Source: CBDVBZ01 sp965372355
GTDB taxonomy: Bacteria > Krumholzibacteriota > Krumholzibacteriia > WVZY01
Direction: 5' to 3'
NCBI GenBank assembly: GCA_965372355.1
Contig: CBDVBZ010000133.1
Location: forward strand, 1-8,937
Length of the DNA stretch: 8,937 nt
Under the pieces are notes generated by a model. That model searched no databases. It was not told the DNA's origin and saw only the letters and a program-made list of their open reading frames with translations. The position numbers and the translations under genes are program-made. Positions 1 to 6,012 of the stretch are shown here, piece by piece (position 1 is the stretch's first letter; each line of letters starts with the position of its first letter).

Positions 1-399
1 GTCGCGCCCGTCAGGGAGCCGCGGCGGCGGGTCCTGTCGTCGACTAGCCCACAAGTGCTCTTCCGCTCTTGCGGGACGACGCCACCCACATCCGCTGCAA
101 TCGATCCTTCGCTCGCCTGTCCTCTGAAAGAGGGTTCCCGCCGAAAGGGTCCTACGGAAGACCTCACACACTCGCATAGCAACCCCCCTGAGTTCTACAG
201 ATTGGCAATCCATCGATCAGATTCATCTGACAGGAAATCATTGCGCGGCGGATTGGTCCGCAGGACCAGGGGATGTTCCTTTAGCGCCGACCAACCCACC
301 GGCATCGTGGCGGCCGTGAGGCCGCTTCACGTTCGTGTCAACGGTAAGAGGAAACAGATCAATCGGTGTTCGAGCTGCGCGGCACGCTGTCCGGTGTGC
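1..399. other. Gene-free left margin (no supportable gene)
   Basis: I find no convincing gene here. On the plus strand, frame 3 stays open from the edge to a TAG at 45-47 and would give a short tail ending in GPVVD; this could be the last codons of a gene lying mostly outside the window, but it is too short to judge. Plus-strand frame 1 is open through this stretch and on into the antisense of the barrel gene; its Arg/Ser/Cys-rich translation looks like a shadow. On the minus strand a frame opens at 177 after a G-rich, Shine-Dalgarno-like run and reaches the edge, but its translation is also Arg/Cys-rich and unlike a normal protein. The only clear structure is the hairpin at 306-331. Confidence 0.55.
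306..331. other. GC-rich hairpin with GNRA-type loop downstream of barrel gene
   Basis: GCGGCC at 310-315 pairs perfectly with GGCCGC at 320-325 around a GTGA loop, which fits the stable GNRA tetraloop class. CGTG (306-309) and CACG (328-331) extend the stem past a TT bulge. It lies about 70 bases past the stop codon of the minus-strand barrel gene, so it could protect or end that transcript. There is no U-run on either side, so I do not call it an intrinsic terminator. Confidence 0.45.
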
Positions 400-1371
400 T
401 CATGGCGTTTTCAGACGAGTGTATTGGACCGCGAGACCGACAGAGACGGCTTGCTGGCGAATGTCAAATCCGGCGTCGAGGACATTGTACTCTATGCTGG
501 CGTTCACGATGGCAACACGCATGGACATTCCCACCGTCAGCTGGAGCACATTCTGCCAGCCAAAATCGACACCCGCCCGGTCCCCCGGATCACGTTCGTA
601 TTCGGCTTTGAAAGAGTACTGATCCAAGCTGAGTCCCGCGTACGGTTCCAAGCCAATGTTGAACGGCTCGAACACGGGAATGCGTTTGCCGATCTGGAAA
701 CCCATAGTGAGTGTATTCGCCGATATCACGTCATAGCTCTTGCCGTGCTCACCCACGCTAAAGTGTTGGTAAAAGATGCTGAGAGCGATGTCCACCGGAA
801 AGTCGGTTAGGTATTGTGAAACACTGTGGCGCAAGCCCGCGCCGTAGAGATCAAAACGAACCAGGCTGGAAAAGAGTCGGTTGCCGCGGTTCAAATAGGC
901 GTAACGGAAGATCGCCTCGGTGCCATAGAGCGAGCCCACCCTGAGCTGGGGCACCGCGGTAGAGAACGACGTGATGTTGAACCCACCCGGGAATGCGTAC
1001 TTCAACTCGTCGTATCCGTCGACGTACACGGGATTGGATTCACCGACAACCGTGGGTACCCGGACGCTTGTCTGCGGCTGGAAGGTCCCCTCGGTTGTTG
1101 CCATAAACGTGCGATCCACATCCGAGAAATAGACCGACATCGCGCGTAATTCGAGGCTCACGCTTAGGCTTTGTTTGGGAATATAGGCGGAGTGAAAAAA
1201 CCCAGCAGTCAAATCCGCCGCAAAGGCGTCGACCAGAGGGCCGAAGTAACCGCGCGAGTTCTGACCCGTGTATGCGGCGAGCCTGTCTTCGAGCTGCGCG
1301 CGCACCAAGGTGGGCTGCACGAGCAATACGACCGTGGCAACGACCACGCCGAGGCGAGTAGATGTACCCAT
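400..1371 (-). CDS. Outer-membrane beta-barrel candidate, DUF6588-like, with signal peptide
   Basis: A 323-residue protein of unknown function. Residues 1-25 form a signal peptide: Arg6, a hydrophobic core rich in Val and Leu, and a likely cut after VRA (residue 25). The rest has many alternating hydrophobic/polar stretches with abundant Gly, Tyr and Phe, as in outer-membrane barrels, and ends in a strand-like segment (SVGLAVQY) near the C-terminus. The order of features resembles proteins I know as DUF6588: an early GYFGPL...AADLTAGFFHSAY region, then a GSLYGTEAIFRY segment, then GLRHSVSQYL...FPVDIALSIFYQ. That assignment is from memory of the family, not a search. I chose ATG 1371 because GGAGG lies five bases upstream; an in-frame ATG at 1407 would add 12 residues before the signal peptide and has no such site. 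The gene diverges from the amidase and is probably monocistronic. Transport of a small molecule is possible, but nothing identifies a substrate. Confidence 0.8.
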   Translation of the reverse strand: MGTSTRLGVVVATVVLLVQPTLVRAQLEDRLAAYTGQNSRGYFGPLVDAFAADLTAGFFHSAYIPKQSLSVSLELRAMSVYFSDVDRTFMATTEGTFQPQTSVRVPTVVGESNPVYVDGYDELKYAFPGGFNITSFSTAVPQLRVGSLYGTEAIFRYAYLNRGNRLFSSLVRFDLYGAGLRHSVSQYLTDFPVDIALSIFYQHFSVGEHGKSYDVISANTLTMGFQIGKRIPVFEPFNIGLEPYAGLSLDQYSFKAEYERDPGDRAGVDFGWQNVLQLTVGMSMRVAIVNASIEYNVLDAGFDIRQQAVSVGLAVQYTRLKTP

Positions 1372-1426
1372 TGATGCCTCCAACAGATGTTTCAGGTGCG
1401 TCTCCAAGGGGCCTATCTTGCATTAA

Positions 1427-1455
1427 ATTATAACACGCAGATCATAGCCGATCAA
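1427..1455 (-). promoter_or_regulatory. Sigma70-like promoter for the barrel gene
   Basis: On the minus strand a perfect -10 box TATAAT (1432-1427) follows TTGATC (1455-1450) with a 17-base spacer. Predicted transcription begins near 1420, giving a leader of about 50 bases before the ATG at 1371. Position, spacing and the perfect -10 make this one of the best promoter candidates in the window. Confidence 0.65.
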
Positions 1456-1458
1456 TTC

Positions 1459-1487
1459 TTGAGTTCGAACGCGCGAGACGATATCAT
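1459..1487 (+). promoter_or_regulatory. Sigma70-like promoter for the amidase gene
   Basis: TTGAGT (1459-1464) and TATCAT (1482-1487) are separated by 17 bases. Transcription would begin near 1494, about 64 bases before the amidase ATG. Its -35 box starts four bases from the -35 box of the oppositely directed barrel promoter (1450-1455), so the two would stand back to back and might compete for or share polymerase. Confidence 0.5.
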
Positions 1488-1557
1488 TTATTGCCGTTGA
1501 TGAGCCAGAGAGACCGAGACGCTTAGAACATGCCAATATCCTGAAAGGAAGTGACTT

Positions 1558-3213
1558 ATGCGGCTTACTCTCAATGTGTTGATTCTGGTTCTGGTCGCAA
1601 GCGCAATCGGCTTTGTTGTTGGCGCTGAACAAGATAAGCCATTGATCACGGTGGATGATATACGCGGAGCGGAAACGCTCATCGGGCTTTCGTGGAGTGA
1701 TGCCCAGCGCGACTCGATGCGCGGTGACCTTGTCGATAACCTGGAGAGCTACGCGAAGCTGCGAGATATTGTTATTCCCAACGAGATACCGCCGGCCATC
1801 CAGTTCAACCCCATGCCCCTTGGCGTGACGCTCGAGGCGAAGAGACATAGTATCGTACAAGATGCAACATCAGCGGTTGACTTGCCCGGCGATCTCGAAG
1901 AACTCGCATTCTATTCGATATGTGATTTGGCACAGCTCGTTCGCACCGGACGGGTGTCCTCGACGGCTCTCACAAAGATGTATCTCGAGCGGCTCAAGAG
2001 GTACGGTCCGACTCTGGAGTGCGTGATCACGCTGACCGAGGAACTGGCGCTGGCCCAGGCGAAACGGGCTGATGAGGAGATCGCGGCCGGTAAGTACCGC
2101 GGTCCGCTCCACGGCATTCCCTATGGCGCAAAGGATCTGTTGGCCGTCAAAGGCTATCCGACGACCTGGGGCGCCGAGCCGTATCGAGACCAGGTGATCG
2201 ATCGTGACGCCACGGTAATCCGCCAGCTCAACGATGCCGGTGCGGTGCTGGTCGCGAAGCTCACGCTCGGTGCGCTCGCGTGGGGAGATGTCTGGTACGG
2301 CGGCAAGACACGTAACCCGTGGAATATCGAGCAGGGCTCGAGTGGCTCGTCGGCCGGACCCGCATCCGCAACCGCGGCCGGACTGGTGGCCTTTTCCATC
2401 GGGACAGAAACGTGGGGGTCGATTGTCTCGCCATCGACACGCTGTGGAACGACGGGGCTTCGACCGACGTTCGGACGCGTCAGTCGAGCCGGCGCCATGG
2501 CGTTAAGCTGGACAATGGACAAGATCGGGCCCATATGCCGCTCCGTCGATGATTGTGCGCTCGTCCTCGATGCGATCCTCGGACCCGATGGCATGGATCC
2601 GACCGTTGTCGATCTTCCGCTCGGTTACGATCCCAATGTCGATCCCGGCACTCTGCGGATTGGCTATCTGAAGACTCTTTTTGAAAGCGAGTATCCGAAC
2701 CGTGAGACCGATCGAAAAACACTTGATACACTCCGCGAGCTGGGTGTCGATCTCATCCCGATCGAGCTCCCCGACTACCCGGTCGAGGCCCTCTCCTTCA
2801 TACTGACAGCGGAAGCGGCGGCGGCGTTCGATGAGCTGACGAGGTCCGGTCGCGACGATCTCATGGTACGTCAAATTCGAGACGCATGGCCCAACGTCTT
2901 CCGATCCGCCCGCTTTATCCCGGCGGTGGAGTACATACAGGCGAACCGCGTACGTCACATGGTTATCCAGGAGATGCAAAAACTCGATGTGGACGTCTAT
3001 TTGGCTCCGACGTTCGGCGGGAACAACCTGCTCTTGACCAATCTGACGGGCCACCCGTGCATCGTGCTGCCAAACGGATTCAATGAGGAGGGCAGTCCGG
3101 TAAGCATCAGTTTTATCGGAAGGCTCTTCGAGGAGGGGACATTGCTTGCGGTAGCCGGGGCCTATCAGGATGTCACGGATTTCCACAAGCGCCGGCCGCC
3201 GATGTTCGACTAA
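1558..3213 (+). CDS. Exported amidase-signature hydrolase
   Basis: A 551-residue amidase-signature enzyme, a family that hydrolyses C-N amide bonds with a Ser-cisSer-Lys triad. Residues 1-23 look like a signal peptide (Arg2, hydrophobic core, possible cut near VVGA), so the enzyme is probably periplasmic or surface-exposed. Residues about 28-105 form an extension ahead of the catalytic domain that includes an LESYAKLRD...IPNEIPPA stretch. By alignment with the family, catalytic Lys is K192 (in YGAKDLL), the cis-Ser is S264 and the nucleophile is S288. The signature reads GTETWGS rather than the usual GTDTGGS, placing Trp two residues before the nucleophile. The C-terminal part (GHPCIVLPNGF, then the AYQDVT region) fits the family. 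The start is supported by GGAAG six bases upstream. Family members act on very different amides (GatA, FAAH, malonamidase), and export makes the tRNA amidotransferase role unlikely. Substrate unknown. Confidence 0.93.
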   Translation: MRLTLNVLILVLVASAIGFVVGAEQDKPLITVDDIRGAETLIGLSWSDAQRDSMRGDLVDNLESYAKLRDIVIPNEIPPAIQFNPMPLGVTLEAKRHSIVQDATSAVDLPGDLEELAFYSICDLAQLVRTGRVSSTALTKMYLERLKRYGPTLECVITLTEELALAQAKRADEEIAAGKYRGPLHGIPYGAKDLLAVKGYPTTWGAEPYRDQVIDRDATVIRQLNDAGAVLVAKLTLGALAWGDVWYGGKTRNPWNIEQGSSGSSAGPASATAAGLVAFSIGTETWGSIVSPSTRCGTTGLRPTFGRVSRAGAMALSWTMDKIGPICRSVDDCALVLDAILGPDGMDPTVVDLPLGYDPNVDPGTLRIGYLKTLFESEYPNRETDRKTLDTLRELGVDLIPIELPDYPVEALSFILTAEAAAAFDELTRSGRDDLMVRQIRDAWPNVFRSARFIPAVEYIQANRVRHMVIQEMQKLDVDVYLAPTFGGNNLLLTNLTGHPCIVLPNGFNEEGSPVSISFIGRLFEEGTLLAVAGAYQDVTDFHKRRPPMFD

Positions 3214-3255
3214 CGCAGAGGCATCCGGGCGGACGCAAAAACCAGGCATACAAAA

Positions 3256-3294
3256 AAAAGGCGCGAAGCGAATATCTCGCTTCGCTAGCCTTTT
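3256..3294. terminator. Bidirectional intrinsic terminator between convergent genes
   Basis: GCGAAGCGA (3263-3271) pairs perfectly with TCGCTTCGC (3277-3285) around the loop ATATC. After a TA bulge, AAAAGGC (3256-3262) pairs with GCCTTTT (3288-3294). On the plus strand it ends in four U about 80 bases past the amidase stop. On the minus strand the A-run at 3252-3259 gives eight U, a stronger signal, serving the lipoprotein gene that ends at 3459. Confidence 0.85.
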
Positions 3295-3353
3295 CCGAAG
3301 AACGATTCACCGTCGTGCGAACCACGCTCATCGCGGCACTGAAACGCCATCGT

Positions 3354-3386
3354 GCGGCGTGGCACGTGGCTCACGCGCCACGCCGC
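3354..3386. other. GC-rich inverted repeat, possible second terminator or mRNA end
   Basis: GCGGCGTGGC (3354-3363) is a perfect 10-bp inverted match to GCCACGCCGC (3377-3386) across a 13-base loop. Only a weak, delayed T-rich stretch (TATTTTGT) follows on the plus strand and none on the minus strand. It could stabilise the 3' end of the lipoprotein transcript, which would pass through it before the terminator at 3256-3294, or it could be a small intergenic repeat unit. Confidence 0.45.
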
Positions 3387-3458
3387 CTAGACTATTTTGT
3401 CGCAAACAACCGGCCTGCGGCTTTTATTACATTCTAGCCGCACCAAAAAGACCGTCCT

Positions 3459-4121
3459 CTACTGAGAATCGTCGTCGTCGTCGCCACCACAGTCTCCATC
3501 ACCAACGACCACGGTAACGGTAATACAAGCATCCCACGAGAAGACCAACGGATCAACCGTGCTGGGTTCCGGATCGACCTTCGTGAACCACATGACGAGC
3601 GAAAGACTCGGATAACTAGTGGCACCATAGCCACCGTCGACGAGGTCTTCCAATGCGCGGTTCATCTTTCTCACGCCTCGGTAGTGGAAGCTCGGAACAT
3701 AACCGTCTCCGGCGATGTCATCCGGAAGGGTCACGGTCTGCGGTCTCACGTACGGATGAAACTCATCATAGATGTCCGTACGTTTGACGTGGATCTTCGA
3801 GGTGATGTCCCACGGATGGCCAGTATACGGCTCGGCCAGCACGATACGCCCACCGGACTGGAAGATGCTGCAGATGTCCTCCAGAACAACGCCCTCTGCC
3901 GCGAGCCAGTCCAAAATCGCTTCGGCATAGATGTCGGTCACGTCGTCCGTGAATTCACTGCTGGTCCGATACTCGTCAAACTGGACACAGAACTCTTCCT
4001 GGAGAACAACGCTCGTTTCCTCGAGGTTCGCCCCGGGCGATTCTACGAGATTACAGCCGCTTGCAAACACGAGCAATACGACGGCCGGGATGAGAGCGAC
4101 TTTTAGAAAAGGTTTCTTCAT
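3459..4121 (-). CDS. Hypothetical lipoprotein with poly-Asp C-terminus
   Basis: A 220-residue protein I do not recognise. It starts with Lys2-Lys3, a hydrophobic stretch and a lipobox FASGC, so Cys23 is the predicted lipidated residue after signal peptidase II cleavage. The next residue is Asn24, not Asp, so the Asp+2 inner-membrane retention signal of enterobacteria is absent; outer-membrane sorting is possible, though that rule varies between phyla. The mature part is acidic, with four further Cys and an internal region containing GRIVLAEPY and SFHYRGVRKMNRALEDL. It ends in DGDC, two Gly and five Asp; the Asp run is encoded by a GAC/GAT triplet repeat (3468-3482). AAGGAG lies 11 bases upstream of the ATG, slightly far but usable. 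It stands alone, converging on the amidase. The acidic tail could bind Ca2+ or other cations, but no defined binding motif is visible. Confidence 0.8.
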   Translation of the reverse strand: MKKPFLKVALIPAVVLLVFASGCNLVESPGANLEETSVVLQEEFCVQFDEYRTSSEFTDDVTDIYAEAILDWLAAEGVVLEDICSIFQSGGRIVLAEPYTGHPWDITSKIHVKRTDIYDEFHPYVRPQTVTLPDDIAGDGYVPSFHYRGVRKMNRALEDLVDGGYGATSYPSLSLVMWFTKVDPEPSTVDPLVFSWDACITVTVVVGDGDCGGDDDDDSQ

Positions 4122-4439
4122 AAGTTGTCACGCTCCTTCTGGCTAACGGTGATGTTGCAGTGCCACGCCCACGTCGACGGCAATCTGCTTTTCATGTGGT
4201 TGTCCAAGCCGTACCGCACACGCTGATGGACTTCCCAAAGAGCCGAGCAGTGTGAAGACTTCTCTCAGTCGCTTCTCTACGCCTCGCGGCTGCGAGGAAT
4301 GCTCTCAGGAGTTGCGCCCACCACACTCAGAGAACTCTGAAGAAAAGACTCCACCTAAGGCCGAGCTTTGACGTGCTCTTACACTCGGCGTAGCCATCGG
4401 CATCGATGCCTACACCATGCGCTTCTACTTGAGGCATCT

Positions 4440-4468
4440 ATTTTAGCATAGATCCGGAATTGGATCAA
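4440..4468 (-). promoter_or_regulatory. Candidate promoter for the lipoprotein gene, implying a long leader
   Basis: On the minus strand TTGATC (4468-4463) is followed after 17 bases by TAAAAT (4445-4440). The -35 hexamer and spacer length are identical to those of the barrel promoter at 1427-1455. Transcription would start near 4433, giving a leader of about 310 bases before the lipoprotein ATG, unless a closer promoter exists that I missed. Confidence 0.4.
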
Positions 4469-4517
4469 CCGTAAAGTTCGCTATCCGAAGGGGCAAAACG
4501 ACCCTCGCAGCTTGCGG

Positions 4518-4546
4518 TTGCAAAACCCGAGATTTTGCTTTACAAA
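4518..4546 (+). promoter_or_regulatory. Candidate promoter for the ferredoxin-NADP reductase gene
   Basis: TTGCAA (4518-4523) and TACAAA (4541-4546) are 17 bases apart, each matching four of six consensus positions. The start point would be near 4553, giving a leader of about 46 bases before the ATG at 4599. The palindrome TAGATCTA (4549-4556) overlaps that start point and could be an operator, though it is short. Confidence 0.35.
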
Positions 4547-4598
4547 TCTAGATCTAAATTCCCGGCTCCATATGGGAAAAACTTCACGAGGGGGAAGC

Positions 4599-5960
4599 AT
4601 GCTAGGTACAGAGGAACGACCGCTACGGGTGGCTGTAATTGGCAGTGGGCCAAGCGGTTTCTACGCGGCCGGAGCGCTGTTGACCGCCGAACCGACGGTC
4701 CAGGTGGACGTCTACGAGAGCCTGCCCACGCCTTTCGGTCTGGTCCGGTACGGTGTGGCTCCGGATCACCCGAAGATCAAGAACGTCATCAAGGTTTACG
4801 AGCGGACGGCCCAGCGGGAGGGCTTTTCGTTTTTTGGGAATGTCCGCGTGGGGGAGGATGTCACGGTCGATGAGCTGCGAGCCCACTACGATGCCCTCGT
4901 CTTTGCGAACGGGGCACAGACGGACAGGCGGTTGGGCATCCCCGGCGAGGACCTGCCGGGCAGCTACACGGCGACGGAGTTCGTGGCCTGGTATAACGGG
5001 CATCCCGGCTACGTGGGGCGGTCGTTCGATCTCTCGAGCGAGGTGGCCGTCGTGATCGGCTTGGGTAACGTGGCCGTCGATGTGGCCCGTATCCTGTGCA
5101 AGACGGTCGATGAGCTAAAGGGCACGGACATCACGGCAGCGGCCCTGGACGTGCTCGCCACGAGCGGGATCCGGGAAGTCCATATGGTTGGACGCCGCGG
5201 TCCGGCCCAGTCGGCGTTTAGCCTTCCGGAGATCAAGGAGTTCGCGGAATTGGCGGACTGCAACCCGGTCGTCGACCCGGCTGACATGAAGCTGAATCCG
5301 GCAAGCCAGATGGAGCTCGAGCAGAGCAGCTCGGCCCGCAAGATAATGGATATGTTGGAGAAGTTCACGGGGCAGCCGGGTTCCGGCAAATCGAAACGGT
5401 TCGTCCTGCATTTCTGTGAGAGCCCGGTGGCACTCATCGGCACCGACCGGGTCGAGAAGGTTCGGTTCGAGAAGAACGGTCTGAGTGGCGAGCCGGGCAA
5501 GCAGAAGGCGAGAGGAACCGGTGAGACCTACGAGATGGACTGCGGGCCCTTCTTCAGAAGCGTCGGGTACCGCGGCGTACCGATCGAGGGTGTCCCGTTC
5601 CATGAAGCGTGGGGCATCTTCCCGAATGAAGAGGGACGGATCACGAGCGACGGCGATCCCGTTCCCGGTCTATACGCCGTTGGCTGGATCAAGCGGGGTC
5701 CGTCGGGTATCATCGGGACCAACAAGCCTGATGCGATCGCGACGGTCAAGAATCTTCTCGCGGATCTGCCCAACCTGACCCCGTGCGCGACACCGTCGAG
5801 CGCGGGGATGATGAGTGTTCTCTCCCAGCGCGGCGTGAAAGTCGTCAGCTACGACGATTGGCTAAAGATTGATGCCGCGGAGATCGAGCGGGGCAAGGCC
5901 GCTGGAAAACCGAGAGAGAAATTCCTCACGAGCGACGATATGCTCAAGGTGTTGGGGTGA
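4599..5960 (+). CDS. Ferredoxin-NADP+ reductase, adrenodoxin reductase (FprA) type
   Basis: A 453-residue FAD enzyme moving electrons between NADPH and a ferredoxin-type partner in the cytoplasm. The FAD Rossmann motif GSGPSG is at 15-20. VRYGVAPDHPKIKNV (49-63) is characteristic of the adrenodoxin-reductase branch. The NADP-binding motif GLGNVAVDVAR is at 154-164, GRRGPAQSAF at 198-207, and the second flavin-contact segment GWIKRGPSGIIGTNK at 362-376. Length matches mycobacterial FprA-type enzymes (about 455). I chose ATG 4599 because a G-rich site (GAGGGGG) lies just upstream. A frame extension to 4512 (TTG) adds 29 non-conserved residues and would begin before the predicted promoter; ATG 4572 lacks a ribosome-binding site. 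No ferredoxin or P450 gene lies in the window, so the partner is unknown. A strong ribosome-binding site follows the stop, hinting that another gene once lay downstream. Confidence 0.95.
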   Translation: MLGTEERPLRVAVIGSGPSGFYAAGALLTAEPTVQVDVYESLPTPFGLVRYGVAPDHPKIKNVIKVYERTAQREGFSFFGNVRVGEDVTVDELRAHYDALVFANGAQTDRRLGIPGEDLPGSYTATEFVAWYNGHPGYVGRSFDLSSEVAVVIGLGNVAVDVARILCKTVDELKGTDITAAALDVLATSGIREVHMVGRRGPAQSAFSLPEIKEFAELADCNPVVDPADMKLNPASQMELEQSSSARKIMDMLEKFTGQPGSGKSKRFVLHFCESPVALIGTDRVEKVRFEKNGLSGEPGKQKARGTGETYEMDCGPFFRSVGYRGVPIEGVPFHEAWGIFPNEEGRITSDGDPVPGLYAVGWIKRGPSGIIGTNKPDAIATVKNLLADLPNLTPCATPSSAGMMSVLSQRGVKVVSYDDWLKIDAAEIERGKAAGKPREKFLTSDDMLKVLG

Positions 5961-5966
5961 GCCAGA

Positions 5967-6011
5967 AGGAGAGGAGGCATGTCGAAATGGGCCAGACGAT
6001 GCCGCCCGTAG
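5967..6011 (+). pseudogene. Orphan ribosome-binding site and ten-codon ORF, possible gene-start remnant
   Basis: Six bases past the reductase stop begins an extended Shine-Dalgarno stretch AAGGAGAGGAGG (5966-5977), followed by ATG at 5979. The frame encodes MSKWARRCRP and stops at TAG 6009-6011, one base before the convergent acyl-CoA synthetase gene ends at 6013. This is the strongest ribosome-binding site I see in the window, yet it leads nowhere. It may be the start of a former downstream operon partner truncated by a rearrangement that brought in the inverted neighbour. Alternatives are a tiny peptide or chance purine richness. Confidence 0.35.
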
Positions 6012-6012
6012 G

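Larger units (their letters stand above)
4122..4598. other. Long structured spacer between divergent lipoprotein and reductase genes
   Basis: No coding gene is supported in these 477 bases. Visible structures are: a 6-bp hairpin CCTCGC/GCGAGG with a GGCT loop (4282-4297); TCAGAG-AA-CTCTGA (4327-4340), an inverted repeat with a loop too tight to close fully; a perfect 12-bp palindrome GGCATCGATGCC (4399-4410) with a further GGCATC at 4433-4438; and the palindrome TAGATCTA (4549-4556) over the predicted reductase start point. Promoter candidates for both directions are listed separately. I see no tRNA fold and no recognised riboswitch. Confidence 0.5.

Noticed and set aside
1..177. Minus-strand frame opening at 177 after a G-rich run and running off the left edge
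   Set aside because: The site AGGGGGG precedes an ATG at reasonable spacing, but the 59 residues are Arg/Cys/Pro-rich and resemble nothing I know. Sequence beyond the edge would be needed to support it.
55..810. 251-codon plus-strand open frame across the left margin and antisense to the barrel gene
   Set aside because: Its translation is Arg/His/Ser-rich without domains, it starts at a non-ATG codon, and most of it is antisense to a gene with a good signal peptide, ribosome-binding site and promoter.
1459..1475. GTTCGAAC-like sequence suggesting a tRNA T-loop
   Set aside because: The flanking bases do not pair into a T-stem, and no anticodon or acceptor arms can be built around it.
2503..3249. 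248-codon minus-strand open frame inside the amidase gene
   Set aside because: It is wholly antisense to conserved amidase-signature coding sequence, and its translation is a His/Arg/Ile-rich shadow without motifs.
4399..4410. 12-bp palindrome considered as a phage or integron attachment site
   Set aside because: No integrase, flanking direct repeat or tRNA end accompanies it; it is kept only as a possible regulator-binding site in the spacer.
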